Below, one piece after another: positions 24,103-33,165 of a stretch of 37,555 nt of DNA. Every line of letters starts with the position of its first letter. Within the stretch, counting starts at the first letter, position 1. Source of the stretch: Crocinitomicaceae bacterium (lineage in GTDB: Bacteria > Bacteroidota > Bacteroidia > Flavobacteriales_D > Crocinitomicaceae); contig JANRBR010000005.1 of assembly GCA_030727405.1 (NCBI GenBank), positions 1 to 37,555 of the forward strand, in the 5' to 3' direction. The position numbers and the translations under genes were made by a program. Below the pieces are notes generated by a model, which saw nothing but the letters and a program-made list of their open reading frames with translations, was not told where the DNA came from and searched no databases.

Positions 24103-25902
24103 ATGGCAAAAAATGTAGAAATGCAGGGAGCTGCAGATTTTGATTGGGAAGCGTTAAAATTAGACGGTTACACTCAAATCCAACGTTCAGAATTATCTGA
24201 TCGTTACGAAAAAACCTTAACTTCTATCAATGAGAAAGAAGTAATTCAAGGTACAGTTGCATTATTAAACAAGAAGGAAGTAATCGTAAACATCGGTTAC
24301 AAATCTGAAGGTGTAATTGCAGCAAACGAATTCCGTTACAACCCAGACTTAAAAGTTGGGGATATTGTTGATGTGTATGTTGAATGTCGTGAGGACAAAA
24401 CTGGTCAGTTGATCGTTTCTCACCGTACAGCACGTATGCACAGTGCATGGATTCGTGTAAACGATGTATTGCGTACAGGTGAAATCATTACTGGTTTCGT
24501 TAAATGTCGTACGAAAGGTGGATTAATCGTTGATGTATTTGGTATTGAAGCATTCTTACCAGGTTCTCAAATTGACGTGAAACCTATTCGTGATTACGAT
24601 ATTTATGTAGGTAAAAACATGGAGTTCAAAGTCGTTAAAATCAACGAAGAATTCCGTAACGTAGTTGTATCTCATAAAGCGCTTATTGAAGCGGAATTAG
24701 AAGAGCAGAAAAAACAAATCATCTCTGGATTAGAAAAAGGACAAGTATTAGAAGGTATTGTGAAAAACATTACTTCTTATGGTGTGTTCATCGATTTAGG
24801 TGGTGTAGATGGATTGATTCACATTACAGACCTTTCTTGGGGACGCGTTACGCATCCTGAAGAGATGTTGGAATTGGATCAAAAAATCAATGTGGTTATT
24901 CTTGACTTTGACGATGACAAAAAACGCATCGCATTAGGATTGAAACAATTGCAACCACATCCATGGGATTCATTGGATACAAACATCGCTGTTGGTGACA
25001 AAGTAACTGGTAAAGTTGTTGTGATGGCTGACTACGGTGCATTCATTGAAATCGCTGCTGGAGTAGAAGGATTGATTCACGTTTCTGAAATGAGCTGGTC
25101 ACAACATTTGCGTTCTGCACAAGATTTCATGAAAATTGGAGACAGTGTTGAAGCAGTGGTATTGACTTTAGACCGCGAAGAGCGTAAAATGTCTTTAGGT
25201 ATCAAACAATTGATGCCAGATCCATGGAACGATATCGAAGTGAAATATGCGGTTGCATCTCGCCACAAAGCGAAAGTACGTAACTTCACGAACTTTGGTG
25301 TTTTTGTTGAATTAGAAGAAGGTGTTGATGGATTAATCCACATCTCTGATCTTTCTTGGCAGAAAAAAATCAAGCATCCATCTGAGTTCTGTAAAGTAGG
25401 TGAAGAAATGGAAGTTGTTGTATTGGAAATCGATCGCGACAACCGTCGAATTTCTTTAGGACACAAACAATTGGAAGAAAATCCATGGGATGTGTTTGAA
25501 GCAACTTTCGCTGAAGGTACAGTTCACAGTGGAACGATTGTCGATATGAAAGATAAATCTGGTATCGTTGCTCTTCCTTACGGTGTAGAAGGTATTTGTC
25601 CTGCTAAACACTTGAAAAAAGAAGACGGTTCTAACGCAAAATTGGAAGAAGTACTTGACTTTAAAGTAATTGAATTCAATAAAGACGCGAAGAAAATCGT
25701 TCTTTCTCACACAAGAATGTTTGAAGAAGGTGAAGACAAACCAACGGTAACGAAAGCTGGTAAAAAATCAGCTGGAGGTAGCGGAAACGGTAACTCTACA
25801 GACCAAGCGGTTAAAGCAATCAATCAAAACACTGAAAAATCAACATTAGGTGATTTAGGTGGTTTGGCTGAATTGAAACAAAAAATGGAGAAAGGCGAAT
25901 AA
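24103..25902 (+). CDS. rpsA: 30S ribosomal protein S1
   Basis: A 599-residue S1 protein with six consecutive S1/OB-fold repeats (repeats 3-5 are the most canonical, with YGVFIDLGGVDGLIHITDLSW, YGAFIEIAAGVEGLIHVSEMSW and FGVFVELEEGVDGLIHISDLSW). A low-complexity Gly/Ser/Asn tail follows repeat 6. It binds mRNA on the small ribosomal subunit and aids initiation. Codon use is more strongly biased than its neighbours', as expected of a highly expressed gene. The ATG at 24103 gives MAKNVEMQG; an in-frame ATG at 24049 would add 18 unconserved-looking residues. It has its own promoter and terminator. Confidence 0.96.
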   Translation: MAKNVEMQGAADFDWEALKLDGYTQIQRSELSDRYEKTLTSINEKEVIQGTVALLNKKEVIVNIGYKSEGVIAANEFRYNPDLKVGDIVDVYVECREDKTGQLIVSHRTARMHSAWIRVNDVLRTGEIITGFVKCRTKGGLIVDVFGIEAFLPGSQIDVKPIRDYDIYVGKNMEFKVVKINEEFRNVVVSHKALIEAELEEQKKQIISGLEKGQVLEGIVKNITSYGVFIDLGGVDGLIHITDLSWGRVTHPEEMLELDQKINVVILDFDDDKKRIALGLKQLQPHPWDSLDTNIAVGDKVTGKVVVMADYGAFIEIAAGVEGLIHVSEMSWSQHLRSAQDFMKIGDSVEAVVLTLDREERKMSLGIKQLMPDPWNDIEVKYAVASRHKAKVRNFTNFGVFVELEEGVDGLIHISDLSWQKKIKHPSEFCKVGEEMEVVVLEIDRDNRRISLGHKQLEENPWDVFEATFAEGTVHSGTIVDMKDKSGIVALPYGVEGICPAKHLKKEDGSNAKLEEVLDFKVIEFNKDAKKIVLSHTRMFEEGEDKPTVTKAGKKSAGGSGNGNSTDQAVKAINQNTEKSTLGDLGGLAELKQKMEKGE

Positions 25903-25922
25903 GCGCAATTCAACATACATTT

Positions 25923-25950
25923 AAAAGGGAGGTTCGCCTCCCTTTTTTTT
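25923..25950 (+). terminator. terminator of rpsA
   Basis: The stem AAAGGGAGG (25924-25932) / CCTCCCTTT (25937-25945) is capped by a TTCG tetraloop and followed by T to 25950. Confidence 0.95.
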
Positions 25951-26030
25951 ATGTCTAAAAACGTGAAAAAGGTGTTAATAACCTAAACACATTCCTTGCA
26001 TCTATTCCGATGAACAACTAAATAAATACG

Positions 26031-26038
26031 TAAATTTG
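26031..26038 (+). promoter_or_regulatory. -7 element before fur
   Basis: TAAATTTG matches TAnnTTTG, 13 bases before the fur ATG. No TTG is found at the usual spacing, so the promoter may need an activator or be weak. Confidence 0.4.
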
Positions 26039-26051
26039 TTCTGCTGAAAAC

Positions 26052-26498
26052 ATGAATATAACCGAACTTTCAGGGACAGTAAAGGATATTTTCGCGGCTT
26101 ACCTCGAACAGAACAGCCATAGAAAAACCCCGGAGCGCTTTGCTATATTAGCAGAGATATACCAGTATGAAGGACATTTTGATATCGAATCACTCTATAT
26201 TAAAATGAAAAACCACAATTACCGGGTTTCAAGAGCAACCTTATACAATACCATTGAGTTATTATTGGCCTGCAATTTGGTTCGAAAACATCAATTCGGG
26301 AAAAACATTGCTCAATTTGAAAAATCACACGGATCGAAACAACACGATCACGTCATTTGCACAGACACAGGTGAAGTAATCGAATTTTGCGATCCTCGAA
26401 TTCAACAAATTAAAGCAACCATCGAAGAATTATTCGATGTAAAAGTGCAACACCACTCTCTTTATTTTTACGGAATCAAAAACCAGTCAAAACCTTAA
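26052..26498 (+). CDS. Fur-family metalloregulator
   Basis: A 148-residue winged-helix repressor of the Fur family. The [11 protein letters not shown] start helix and the recognition helix [13 protein letters not shown] (60-72) are clear. The metal-sensing HDH (98-100) and downstream histidines (HH near 134-135) are present. The structural-zinc CxxC typical of Fur is reduced to a lone Cys103 (CTDTG), with another Cys at 113. I recall the same form in other flavobacterial Fur proteins, so it is probably lineage-typical rather than a defect. It leads an operon with STAS, purA and OstA-like genes at 1-2 base gaps. Iron, zinc or peroxide sensing cannot be distinguished. Confidence 0.9.
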   Translation: MNITELSGTVKDIFAAYLEQNSHRKTPERFAILAEIYQYEGHFDIESLYIKMKNHNYRVSRATLYNTIELLLACNLVRKHQFGKNIAQFEKSHGSKQHDHVICTDTGEVIEFCDPRIQQIKATIEELFDVKVQHHSLYFYGIKNQSKP

Positions 26499-26499
26499 A

Positions 26500-26832
26500 A
26501 TGAAGACCATTCAACTCGTACATGCAGATTATTCGATTCTTTCATTTGAAGGGAAATTAATGTCTGATGCCGATCTTATAGAAGGAGTTACGCTCCTCGA
26601 TAACTTGTCGAACTGGCATGTTGTATTGGATTTATCCAAACTAGCTTACGTAAATTCTTCAGGAATCGCTTTTTTTGTAAAAGTGTTGACACGTGCAAGA
26701 ATGAATCAAGGTGACGTTGTCATGTTGAACGTGAATGAACAATTAATGAAAATTTTTGAACTGACTAAAATCAATCAAGTATTTCAATTAGTGAATACGA
26801 TGAGCGAAGTCGAAGCTTACTTTAAAAAATAA
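26500..26832 (+). CDS. STAS-domain protein (anti-sigma-factor antagonist-like)
   Basis: A 110-residue single STAS domain. The core LDLSKLAYVNSSGIAFFVKVL places Ser54 where SpoIIAA/RsbV carry the phosphorylated serine, but the usual preceding Asp is Asn52. Such proteins switch partner proteins by phosphorylation through an HPK/HATPase anti-sigma kinase. No kinase, phosphatase or sigma gene is next to it, so its partner must be encoded elsewhere or it works differently. It begins one base after the fur stop and ends two bases before purA. Confidence 0.88.
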   Translation: MKTIQLVHADYSILSFEGKLMSDADLIEGVTLLDNLSNWHVVLDLSKLAYVNSSGIAFFVKVLTRARMNQGDVVMLNVNEQLMKIFELTKINQVFQLVNTMSEVEAYFKK

Positions 26833-26834
26833 CC

Positions 26835-28106
26835 ATGAAGGTAGATGTACTATTAGGATTGCAATGGGGCGATGAAGGGAAAGGTAAAATTGTGGATGTA
26901 TTAACTCCGAAATACGATATTATTGCACGTTTTCAAGGTGGACCAAATGCTGGACACACACTAGAATTTGAAGGAATTAAACACGTTCTTCATACGATTC
27001 CATCCGGTATTTTCCATCCAGATGTTGTGAACTTAGTTGGAAATGGTGTGGTCATTGATCCTGTCATTTTCAAAGGTGAGTTGGATAAATTAGCTCCATT
27101 TAACATCGATTTTGAGAACCGCTTATTTCTTTCTAAAAAAGCACACTTGATCCTACCTACACACCGCTTGTTGGATGCTGCATCTGAAACGGCAAAAGGA
27201 AAAAATAAAATCGGTTCAACGTTGAAAGGAATTGGTCCAACTTACATGGACAAAACAGGTCGAAATGGCTTACGTGTTGGCGACATTTTCTCTCCAAATT
27301 TCCAAGAAAAATATGACATCCTCGTGGAAAAACATGTGGGTATGTTAAAACATTACGAAGGATTTGAATACGATTTGGCTTCATTGGAAAAACCATGGAT
27401 GGAAGCCATCGAATCATTGAAAAAATTACAAGCTGTCGATAGTGAGCACTACCTTAATCAAGCATTGATGAACGGTAAACGTGTGTTAGCAGAAGGAGCT
27501 CAAGGAACCATGTTGGACATCGATTTTGGCACGTATCCTTTCGTAACATCATCAAATACAGTAACAGCTGGAACATGTACTGGACTTGGAATTGCGCCAA
27601 CGCGTATTGGAAAAGTTATTGGTATTTTCAAAGCGTATTGTACACGTGTTGGAAGCGGCCCCTTCCCTACTGAATTGGACGATGAAGTGGGTGAGGAAAT
27701 TCGTAAAGAAGGACGTGAATTTGGTGCAACAACTGGAAGACCACGTCGCTGCGGGTGGATTGACCTGGTGCAAATGCGCTATGCGATTATGATCAATGGT
27801 GTGAGCGAACTTTCTATGATGAAGGCAGATGTACTGAGTATTTTTGACTCCATCAGCGTTTGTACACACTACCTGGTTAACGGTGAAAAAGTGTACGACT
27901 TCCCATTTGACGTGAGCGACTTAGATTTCACTCCGGTGTATGAAGAATTACCAGGATGGAATTGTGATTTAACCGAATTAGCAGATTATGAAAGTGCTCC
28001 AGAAGCCCTTAAAAATTATGTGACGTACCTTGAAGCACAATTAAATGTGCCAATTAACGTTGTATCTGTTGGACCAGACAGAAAACAAACCTTAGCAAAT
28101 CATTAA
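26835..28106 (+). CDS. purA: adenylosuccinate synthetase
   Basis: A 423-residue GTP-dependent enzyme joining IMP and aspartate in AMP synthesis. The P-loop-like WGDEGKGK has catalytic Asp13, and His41 lies in GPNAGHT. Other family signatures are GPTYMDKTGRNGLRVGD, EGAQGTMLDIDFGTYPFVTSSNT and GRPRRCGWIDL. The length is normal. It is the third gene of the Fur operon; coupling of purine synthesis to a metal regulator is implied by position only. Confidence 0.97.
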   Translation: MKVDVLLGLQWGDEGKGKIVDVLTPKYDIIARFQGGPNAGHTLEFEGIKHVLHTIPSGIFHPDVVNLVGNGVVIDPVIFKGELDKLAPFNIDFENRLFLSKKAHLILPTHRLLDAASETAKGKNKIGSTLKGIGPTYMDKTGRNGLRVGDIFSPNFQEKYDILVEKHVGMLKHYEGFEYDLASLEKPWMEAIESLKKLQAVDSEHYLNQALMNGKRVLAEGAQGTMLDIDFGTYPFVTSSNTVTAGTCTGLGIAPTRIGKVIGIFKAYCTRVGSGPFPTELDDEVGEEIRKEGREFGATTGRPRRCGWIDLVQMRYAIMINGVSELSMMKADVLSIFDSISVCTHYLVNGEKVYDFPFDVSDLDFTPVYEELPGWNCDLTELADYESAPEALKNYVTYLEAQLNVPINVVSVGPDRKQTLANH

Positions 28107-28107
28107 A

Positions 28108-29646
28108 ATGAACCTAAAACCATTCATACAAATTGCGCTCTTCTTGAGCGCATTTTTTTTGAGTGGTACCATTTACGCCCAAAAAAAAGTACTTGAACTG
28201 CTTCCCGGTTCAGAAAAAATCTACTACAACGAAGCATCCGGAAGACATCGATTGGTTGGGACAGTCAGTTTTGCTTACCATGGAAACACCATGTACTGTG
28301 ATTCAGCTCATTACCAAGATAAGAGAAAAATTGTTCATGCTTATGGGAAAGTACACATCCGAAAAGGCGAAATAAACCTCTATTGCGATTCTCTTTTTTA
28401 CGATGAAGGAAACAAATACGCTAAATTATGGGGAAACGTAAAAGTTCGTGACCAGGCATACAAACTCAGTGCGGATTCCATCGATTACGACGTGAAGCAA
28501 GGTCGGGCAATTTATCGGAGTAGCGGTAGAATTGAGTCCATCTTGTCCAATGAACGAATTACCAGTCAACACGGATATTTTTACCCAAATAATGGAAGTT
28601 TCTTTTTTCATGGAAACGTGGACTATGTTAAGAATGATTTAAAAGTCACAACGGACACCATGCAATTCGCGTATGAACAACAAAAATTGTACTTTTTTGG
28701 TCCAACAAACATTCAAAATGATAGCGTGACCATCCATTGTAAAAAAGGTTGGTATCACGTGGAAAAAGAAGAAGGAATTCTTTATAACCAAGCAGAAATC
28801 ATCCAAAAAACAAGCATCATTAAAGGAGATACGCTTTTTGTCAATACGAAAAAGAATGAATACGAAGGACAAGGCAATGTCTTCTATAAAGATTTTTCAC
28901 AAAACATGGCTTTCATGGGGAATCATGCGAAATCAAGCAACTCGACCCACCTAGCCTACCTCACGGGGAACACCCTAGCCTTCAAAGTCTACGACGGAGA
29001 CACTTTGTACATACATGCTGATAGTTTAATCATGCACAAAGATTCCCTGAATAACACAACAGAAACCGTTGCTCACCAAAATGTGCGCATCTATAATAAA
29101 GGCATGCAAGGAATCTGTGACTCCGCAAGTTATTTCCCAAGTTCGGAGGAATTATATTTAAGAAGCAATCCTAAAATTTGGGCTGAAAATGCGGAGTTAA
29201 AAGGAGAGCAAATGAAACTAAGCTTACAAGATAGTAGCATTAGGCAAATAGAAATCACCAATCAAGCGAGTGCCATTATGGAAATCGATTCAGGAAATTA
29301 TTACAATCAGTTGTCCGGAAGAAACATGATTGCATATTTTGAAAACAATGAATTAATTAAAGCAGATGTCAAAGGAAATGCCTGGACCATCTTTTATCCA
29401 GAAGAGGAAAAGAAAACAGACACGAACTTGGTAAAAATCCGAAAAGGAATGAACCGATTATTTGCTTCCGATTTATTGGTAGAACTGGACAGTGGTGAAG
29501 TTAAATCCATCACCTATTACGACAAACCAGATGGGATTTTTTACCCAATGGACCAAATCAAACCTGAAGAAAAGTTCATCAAAGGATTTTCTTGGAACCC
29601 ACTTTTGAGACCAAAGGATCCCTATTCCATTCGCAAAGATTATTGA
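28108..29646 (+). CDS. OstA-like (LptA/LptD-type) periplasmic protein
   Basis: A 512-residue exported protein with a signal peptide ending GTIYAQ. The body consists of repeated beta-strand pairs such as NTMYCDSAHYQDKRKIVHAYGKVHIRKGEINLYCDSLFYD and later copies. This is the OstA_2 beta-jellyroll repeat that forms the LptA/LptD-type bridge for lipopolysaccharide across the periplasm. It lacks the large C-terminal LptD barrel, so it is a bridging component or an accessory. It begins one base after purA, and its stop overlaps the stop of the convergent relA/spoT gene by seven bases. Confidence 0.87.
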   Translation: MNLKPFIQIALFLSAFFLSGTIYAQKKVLELLPGSEKIYYNEASGRHRLVGTVSFAYHGNTMYCDSAHYQDKRKIVHAYGKVHIRKGEINLYCDSLFYDEGNKYAKLWGNVKVRDQAYKLSADSIDYDVKQGRAIYRSSGRIESILSNERITSQHGYFYPNNGSFFFHGNVDYVKNDLKVTTDTMQFAYEQQKLYFFGPTNIQNDSVTIHCKKGWYHVEKEEGILYNQAEIIQKTSIIKGDTLFVNTKKNEYEGQGNVFYKDFSQNMAFMGNHAKSSNSTHLAYLTGNTLAFKVYDGDTLYIHADSLIMHKDSLNNTTETVAHQNVRIYNKGMQGICDSASYFPSSEELYLRSNPKIWAENAELKGEQMKLSLQDSSIRQIEITNQASAIMEIDSGNYYNQLSGRNMIAYFENNELIKADVKGNAWTIFYPEEEKKTDTNLVKIRKGMNRLFASDLLVELDSGEVKSITYYDKPDGIFYPMDQIKPEEKFIKGFSWNPLLRPKDPYSIRKDY

Positions 29647-31880
29647 ATTTCTTCTCCTTCAGCTGAATCCCAACGTGTTACGCGCTGAACTCCTTCTACT
29701 TCCTCAAATTTACGCGTCAATTGCTCTAGTTGCGCGGTGTCATACACCAACACTTTGATTCTTCCTTCAAATACACCATCGTTCGTTTCAAATGAAATAC
29801 TCTTCATATTCACGTGATTTTGCTTGGAAATAATCTCTGTTAAGCGATTTACCATACCTAATTGATCAATTCCAACGATTCGTATCGCTGCAATGCGCTC
29901 AATCAATTGCTCACCTTCCCATTTTGCCTTCAAACAGCGATAATCTAATTTCGACATCAAATGAACCGCATTTGGACAAGTAAATCGGTGTATTTTAATT
30001 CCATTGCTGATGGTAATAAAACCGAAAATTTTATCTCCAGGAATGGGGTTGCAACATTTTGCTAATTGGTATTCAAACCCTTTAAAATCCTCTCCGATTA
30101 TGATGGTATCTTTATCCGTATTAATTCCTTCGAAGGTCCCCTCTTCCTTCCCATTATTGATTTTCTTCGATTGAATTTTACGTTGGGATTGCAACATGCC
30201 ATTCACAACCTCTAACTCACGAAGCTTGGATAAATCTGCTTTTCCTTTGGCAATGCGAAAATAAAACTCCGTAATGGTAGAAACATGGAAATGATTTGCC
30301 AAGAATTGAATGTTTTCAGAATTCATGCGCACGTTAAATTGCTTAAACTTACGCTCCAATATCTCCTTGCCATCCGCAGCGATTTGTTTACGCTCCTCGT
30401 TTAAAGAAGATTTGATTTTCTGTTTCGCACGAGTGGACACCACAAAACGAAGCCACTCATCATTCGGTTTCTGCTTTTTGGATGTCAATATTTCCAATTG
30501 ATCGCCATTCAAAAGTTGGTAACTGAGAGGCATCAAACGGTTGTTCACTTTTGCACCAATGCACCTATTTCCAATCTCAGTATGAATGTCGTAAGCGAAA
30601 TCCAAAATAGTTGATCCAGTAGGTAACACACGCAATTCACCCTTCGGAGTAAAAACATAAATCTCATCATTGAACAAATTCAATTTGAAATCATTCACGA
30701 AATCCAAGGCATTCATATCTGGACTATCCAATAAATCTCGGATTTCCGCTATCCAACGATCAAATTTATTTTCATCCGTTTTGGATTCTTTGTATTTGTA
30801 ATGCGCGGCCAAACCATGTTCGGCAATATCGTCCATACGCTTCGAACGTATTTGAACCTCTACCCAGCGTCCTTGTGGGGACATTACCGTCGTATGCAAG
30901 GATTCGTAACCGTTAGCTCTCGGTGTGGAAATCCAATCACGCAAACGATCTGGACTAGGTTGATAAAAATCAGTGACAATGCTGTAAATCCGCCAACAAT
31001 CTGACTTCTCTAATTCATATGGCGTATCGACAATGATTCTCAATGCAAATAAATCAAAGACCTCTTCAAAAGGAACATTTTTGGATTGCATCTTACGCCA
31101 AATCGAGAAAATGGATTTGGGACGTGCTTTGATTTCAAAGTGGTACCCTTGTCGTTCCAACTCCTCTTTAACCGGTGCAACAAAGCGACGAATAAAGCGG
31201 TTGCGAACATCCTGTGTGCTTTTTAACTTGGAATCGATTTCTTTAAAAACCTCCGGCTCACAATATTTCATCGATAAATCTTCCAACTCCGTTTTGATCG
31301 GATATAAACCTAAGCGATGTGCCAATGGAGCATAAAGAAAACGTGTCTCAGAAGCAATTTTTAGTTGCTTCTCAACTTTCATGCTCGATAACGTACGCAT
31401 GTTATGAAGTCGATCGGCTAATTTGATGAGCACCACCCGAAAATCATCGGAAATGGTGAGAATCATTTTACGGAAATTCTCCGCTTGAATGGATGTGTTT
31501 TCATCAAAAACTTCCGGAATCTTGGTAAGTCCATCGATGATGGTACGCACTTTCGAACCAAAAATATCTTCGATGTCCTGCAAAGAGATGTAAGTGTCCT
31601 CCACGGTATCATGCAACAAGGCACAAGCAACAGCAATCGGTTCTAATCCCATTTCTTCTGCGCAAATCCGCGCAACTGCGATGGGATGATAGATGTATGG
31701 TTCACCAGATTTCCTGCGCATATCCTTATGTGCTTCTAGCGCCATGTCGAATGCTTTGCGAACCATCTTCGTTTCCTCACGACTTCGGTCCTTCATTGCC
31801 CGCAATAATCCTTTGAACGCATTTAATATTTCAATGCGCTCTTTCTCTAGGTCGATGTTTGAGGTATCGAATGTTGCCAT
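29640..31880 (-). CDS. bifunctional (p)ppGpp synthetase/hydrolase (RelA/SpoT)
   Basis: A 746-residue stringent-response enzyme making and degrading (p)ppGpp. The N-terminal HD hydrolase domain has His65, HD at 90-91 and ED at 94-95 (LLHDTVED), so hydrolase activity is expected. The synthetase domain has DLFALRIIVDT, GYESLHTTVMSPQGRWVEVQIR and HGLAAHYKYKE. Regulatory parts follow: TGS (VFTPKGELRVLPTGSTILDFAY), a zinc-finger-like CCNPIPGD segment, and a C-terminal ACT domain. Length and order match Rel/SpoT. It starts immediately after the fumarylacetoacetase stop codon with no gap, so it belongs to the ychF transcript. It probably senses amino-acid starvation. Confidence 0.96.
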   Translation of the reverse strand: MATFDTSNIDLEKERIEILNAFKGLLRAMKDRSREETKMVRKAFDMALEAHKDMRRKSGEPYIYHPIAVARICAEEMGLEPIAVACALLHDTVEDTYISLQDIEDIFGSKVRTIIDGLTKIPEVFDENTSIQAENFRKMILTISDDFRVVLIKLADRLHNMRTLSSMKVEKQLKIASETRFLYAPLAHRLGLYPIKTELEDLSMKYCEPEVFKEIDSKLKSTQDVRNRFIRRFVAPVKEELERQGYHFEIKARPKSIFSIWRKMQSKNVPFEEVFDLFALRIIVDTPYELEKSDCWRIYSIVTDFYQPSPDRLRDWISTPRANGYESLHTTVMSPQGRWVEVQIRSKRMDDIAEHGLAAHYKYKESKTDENKFDRWIAEIRDLLDSPDMNALDFVNDFKLNLFNDEIYVFTPKGELRVLPTGSTILDFAYDIHTEIGNRCIGAKVNNRLMPLSYQLLNGDQLEILTSKKQKPNDEWLRFVVSTRAKQKIKSSLNEERKQIAADGKEILERKFKQFNVRMNSENIQFLANHFHVSTITEFYFRIAKGKADLSKLRELEVVNGMLQSQRKIQSKKINNGKEEGTFEGINTDKDTIIIGEDFKGFEYQLAKCCNPIPGDKIFGFITISNGIKIHRFTCPNAVHLMSKLDYRCLKAKWEGEQLIERIAAIRIVGIDQLGMVNRLTEIISKQNHVNMKSISFETNDGVFEGRIKVLVYDTAQLEQLTRKFEEVEGVQRVTRWDSAEGEEIQ

Positions 31881-33149
31881 TTACTTTGCTGGTAAAATTT
31901 TCGCTTTCACTTCACCAAAACCGATTCGAACGTGTTCATTTTGACAAAATCCTCTCATGGTTACCGTATCACCATCTTGAATGAAGCGACGCTCCGTTCC
32001 ATCATTCATGAGGAGTGGTTTTGTACCTTTCCAAGCCAATTCCAACATGGAACCAAAGGAATCAGGAGTCGATCCGGAAATGGTACCGGAACCCATTAAA
32101 TCTCCACAGCGCACGTTACACCCATTTACGGTATGATGTGCCAATTGCTGAGACATGTTCCAATACATGTATTTGAAATTCGAGTTTGAAATAATCTTTT
32201 CCGAAGAATTTTCTGGCGTTAATCCAACTTCTAATTGAATATCGTATGATTTTTTTCCTTCAAATGCTAAGTAGGAAAGTACGGCTGGATCCTGTTCAGG
32301 TGTGTTCACAGCAAAAGGCTGCAAGGCATCAATCGTAACGATCCAACAAGAAATCGAAGAAGCAAAGTTTTTCGCTAAGAAAGGTCCAAGTGGTACGTAT
32401 TCCCATTTTTGAATGTCACGAGCGGACCAGTCATTAAATAAGCACATACCAAAAATATAGTCTTCCGCTTCCGATGTTGAAATCGAATCACCTAGTGGTT
32501 TTCCATCATAGGTAATGAAACCCATTTCCAATTCAAAATCCACCTGACGAGACGCTGCATAAATAGGCGGTTCATTGTCATCTGGTTTGATTTGTCCTTT
32601 TGGTCGGTGAATGTCTTGTCCAGAAATGATGACAGATGAAGATCTTCCGTGGTAACCAACAGGAATCCATAACCAGTTTGGCAACAAAGCATTTGCTGGA
32701 TCACGGAACATGATTCCGACGTTTGTTGCATGTTCTTTGCTCGAATAAAAATCCGTGTAGTCACCAATTTGAACAGGCATACACATCTCAACATGTGATA
32801 AAGATACCAATGCCTTACGAATGTGCTCATTCTCACTAGCAGCTTTATTTTCTGACGAAAAAAGATCCGATAGTGCTTGACGCAATCTACGTGTCGCTTC
32901 TTTCCCTTTATTCATCATGGGATTTAAGTATGCTTGTTGGAAATCACTGGTTGAAAATCCTTCCACATGCAATTGCCCCATTTCAAACAATTGAGCGATG
33001 TCTATAATGGTATCACCAATGCGCGTGCCCACTGTTGGAACACTGCCATTCGATTTAAAAACACCAAAAGGTATATTTTGAATGGGGAAATCAGAATCCT
33101 TAGGAACGGAAATCCATGAACTTAATGCAGGATTATTAGCTAAAATCAT
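31881..33149 (-). CDS. fumarylacetoacetase
   Basis: A 422-residue hydrolase that splits fumarylacetoacetate to fumarate and acetoacetate, the last step of tyrosine degradation. The active-site segment GDYTDFYSSKEHATNVG gives metal ligand Asp133 and catalytic His140, equivalent to mouse Asp126 and His133. Glu206 and Glu208 in FELEMG and Asp240 in FNDWSARD complete the metal site. Other tyrosine-catabolism genes are not in the window. It sits between ychF (16 bases) and relA/spoT (no gap), an odd position for a catabolic gene. Confidence 0.96.
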   Translation of the reverse strand: MILANNPALSSWISVPKDSDFPIQNIPFGVFKSNGSVPTVGTRIGDTIIDIAQLFEMGQLHVEGFSTSDFQQAYLNPMMNKGKEATRRLRQALSDLFSSENKAASENEHIRKALVSLSHVEMCMPVQIGDYTDFYSSKEHATNVGIMFRDPANALLPNWLWIPVGYHGRSSSVIISGQDIHRPKGQIKPDDNEPPIYAASRQVDFELEMGFITYDGKPLGDSISTSEAEDYIFGMCLFNDWSARDIQKWEYVPLGPFLAKNFASSISCWIVTIDALQPFAVNTPEQDPAVLSYLAFEGKKSYDIQLEVGLTPENSSEKIISNSNFKYMYWNMSQQLAHHTVNGCNVRCGDLMGSGTISGSTPDSFGSMLELAWKGTKPLLMNDGTERRFIQDGDTVTMRGFCQNEHVRIGFGEVKAKILPAK

Positions 33150-33165
33150 TTGTTCTGTTTGTTAT

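Noticed and set aside
25077..25466. 129-codon minus-strand frame inside rpsA
   Set aside because: It is antisense to well-conserved S1 repeats and has no support of its own.
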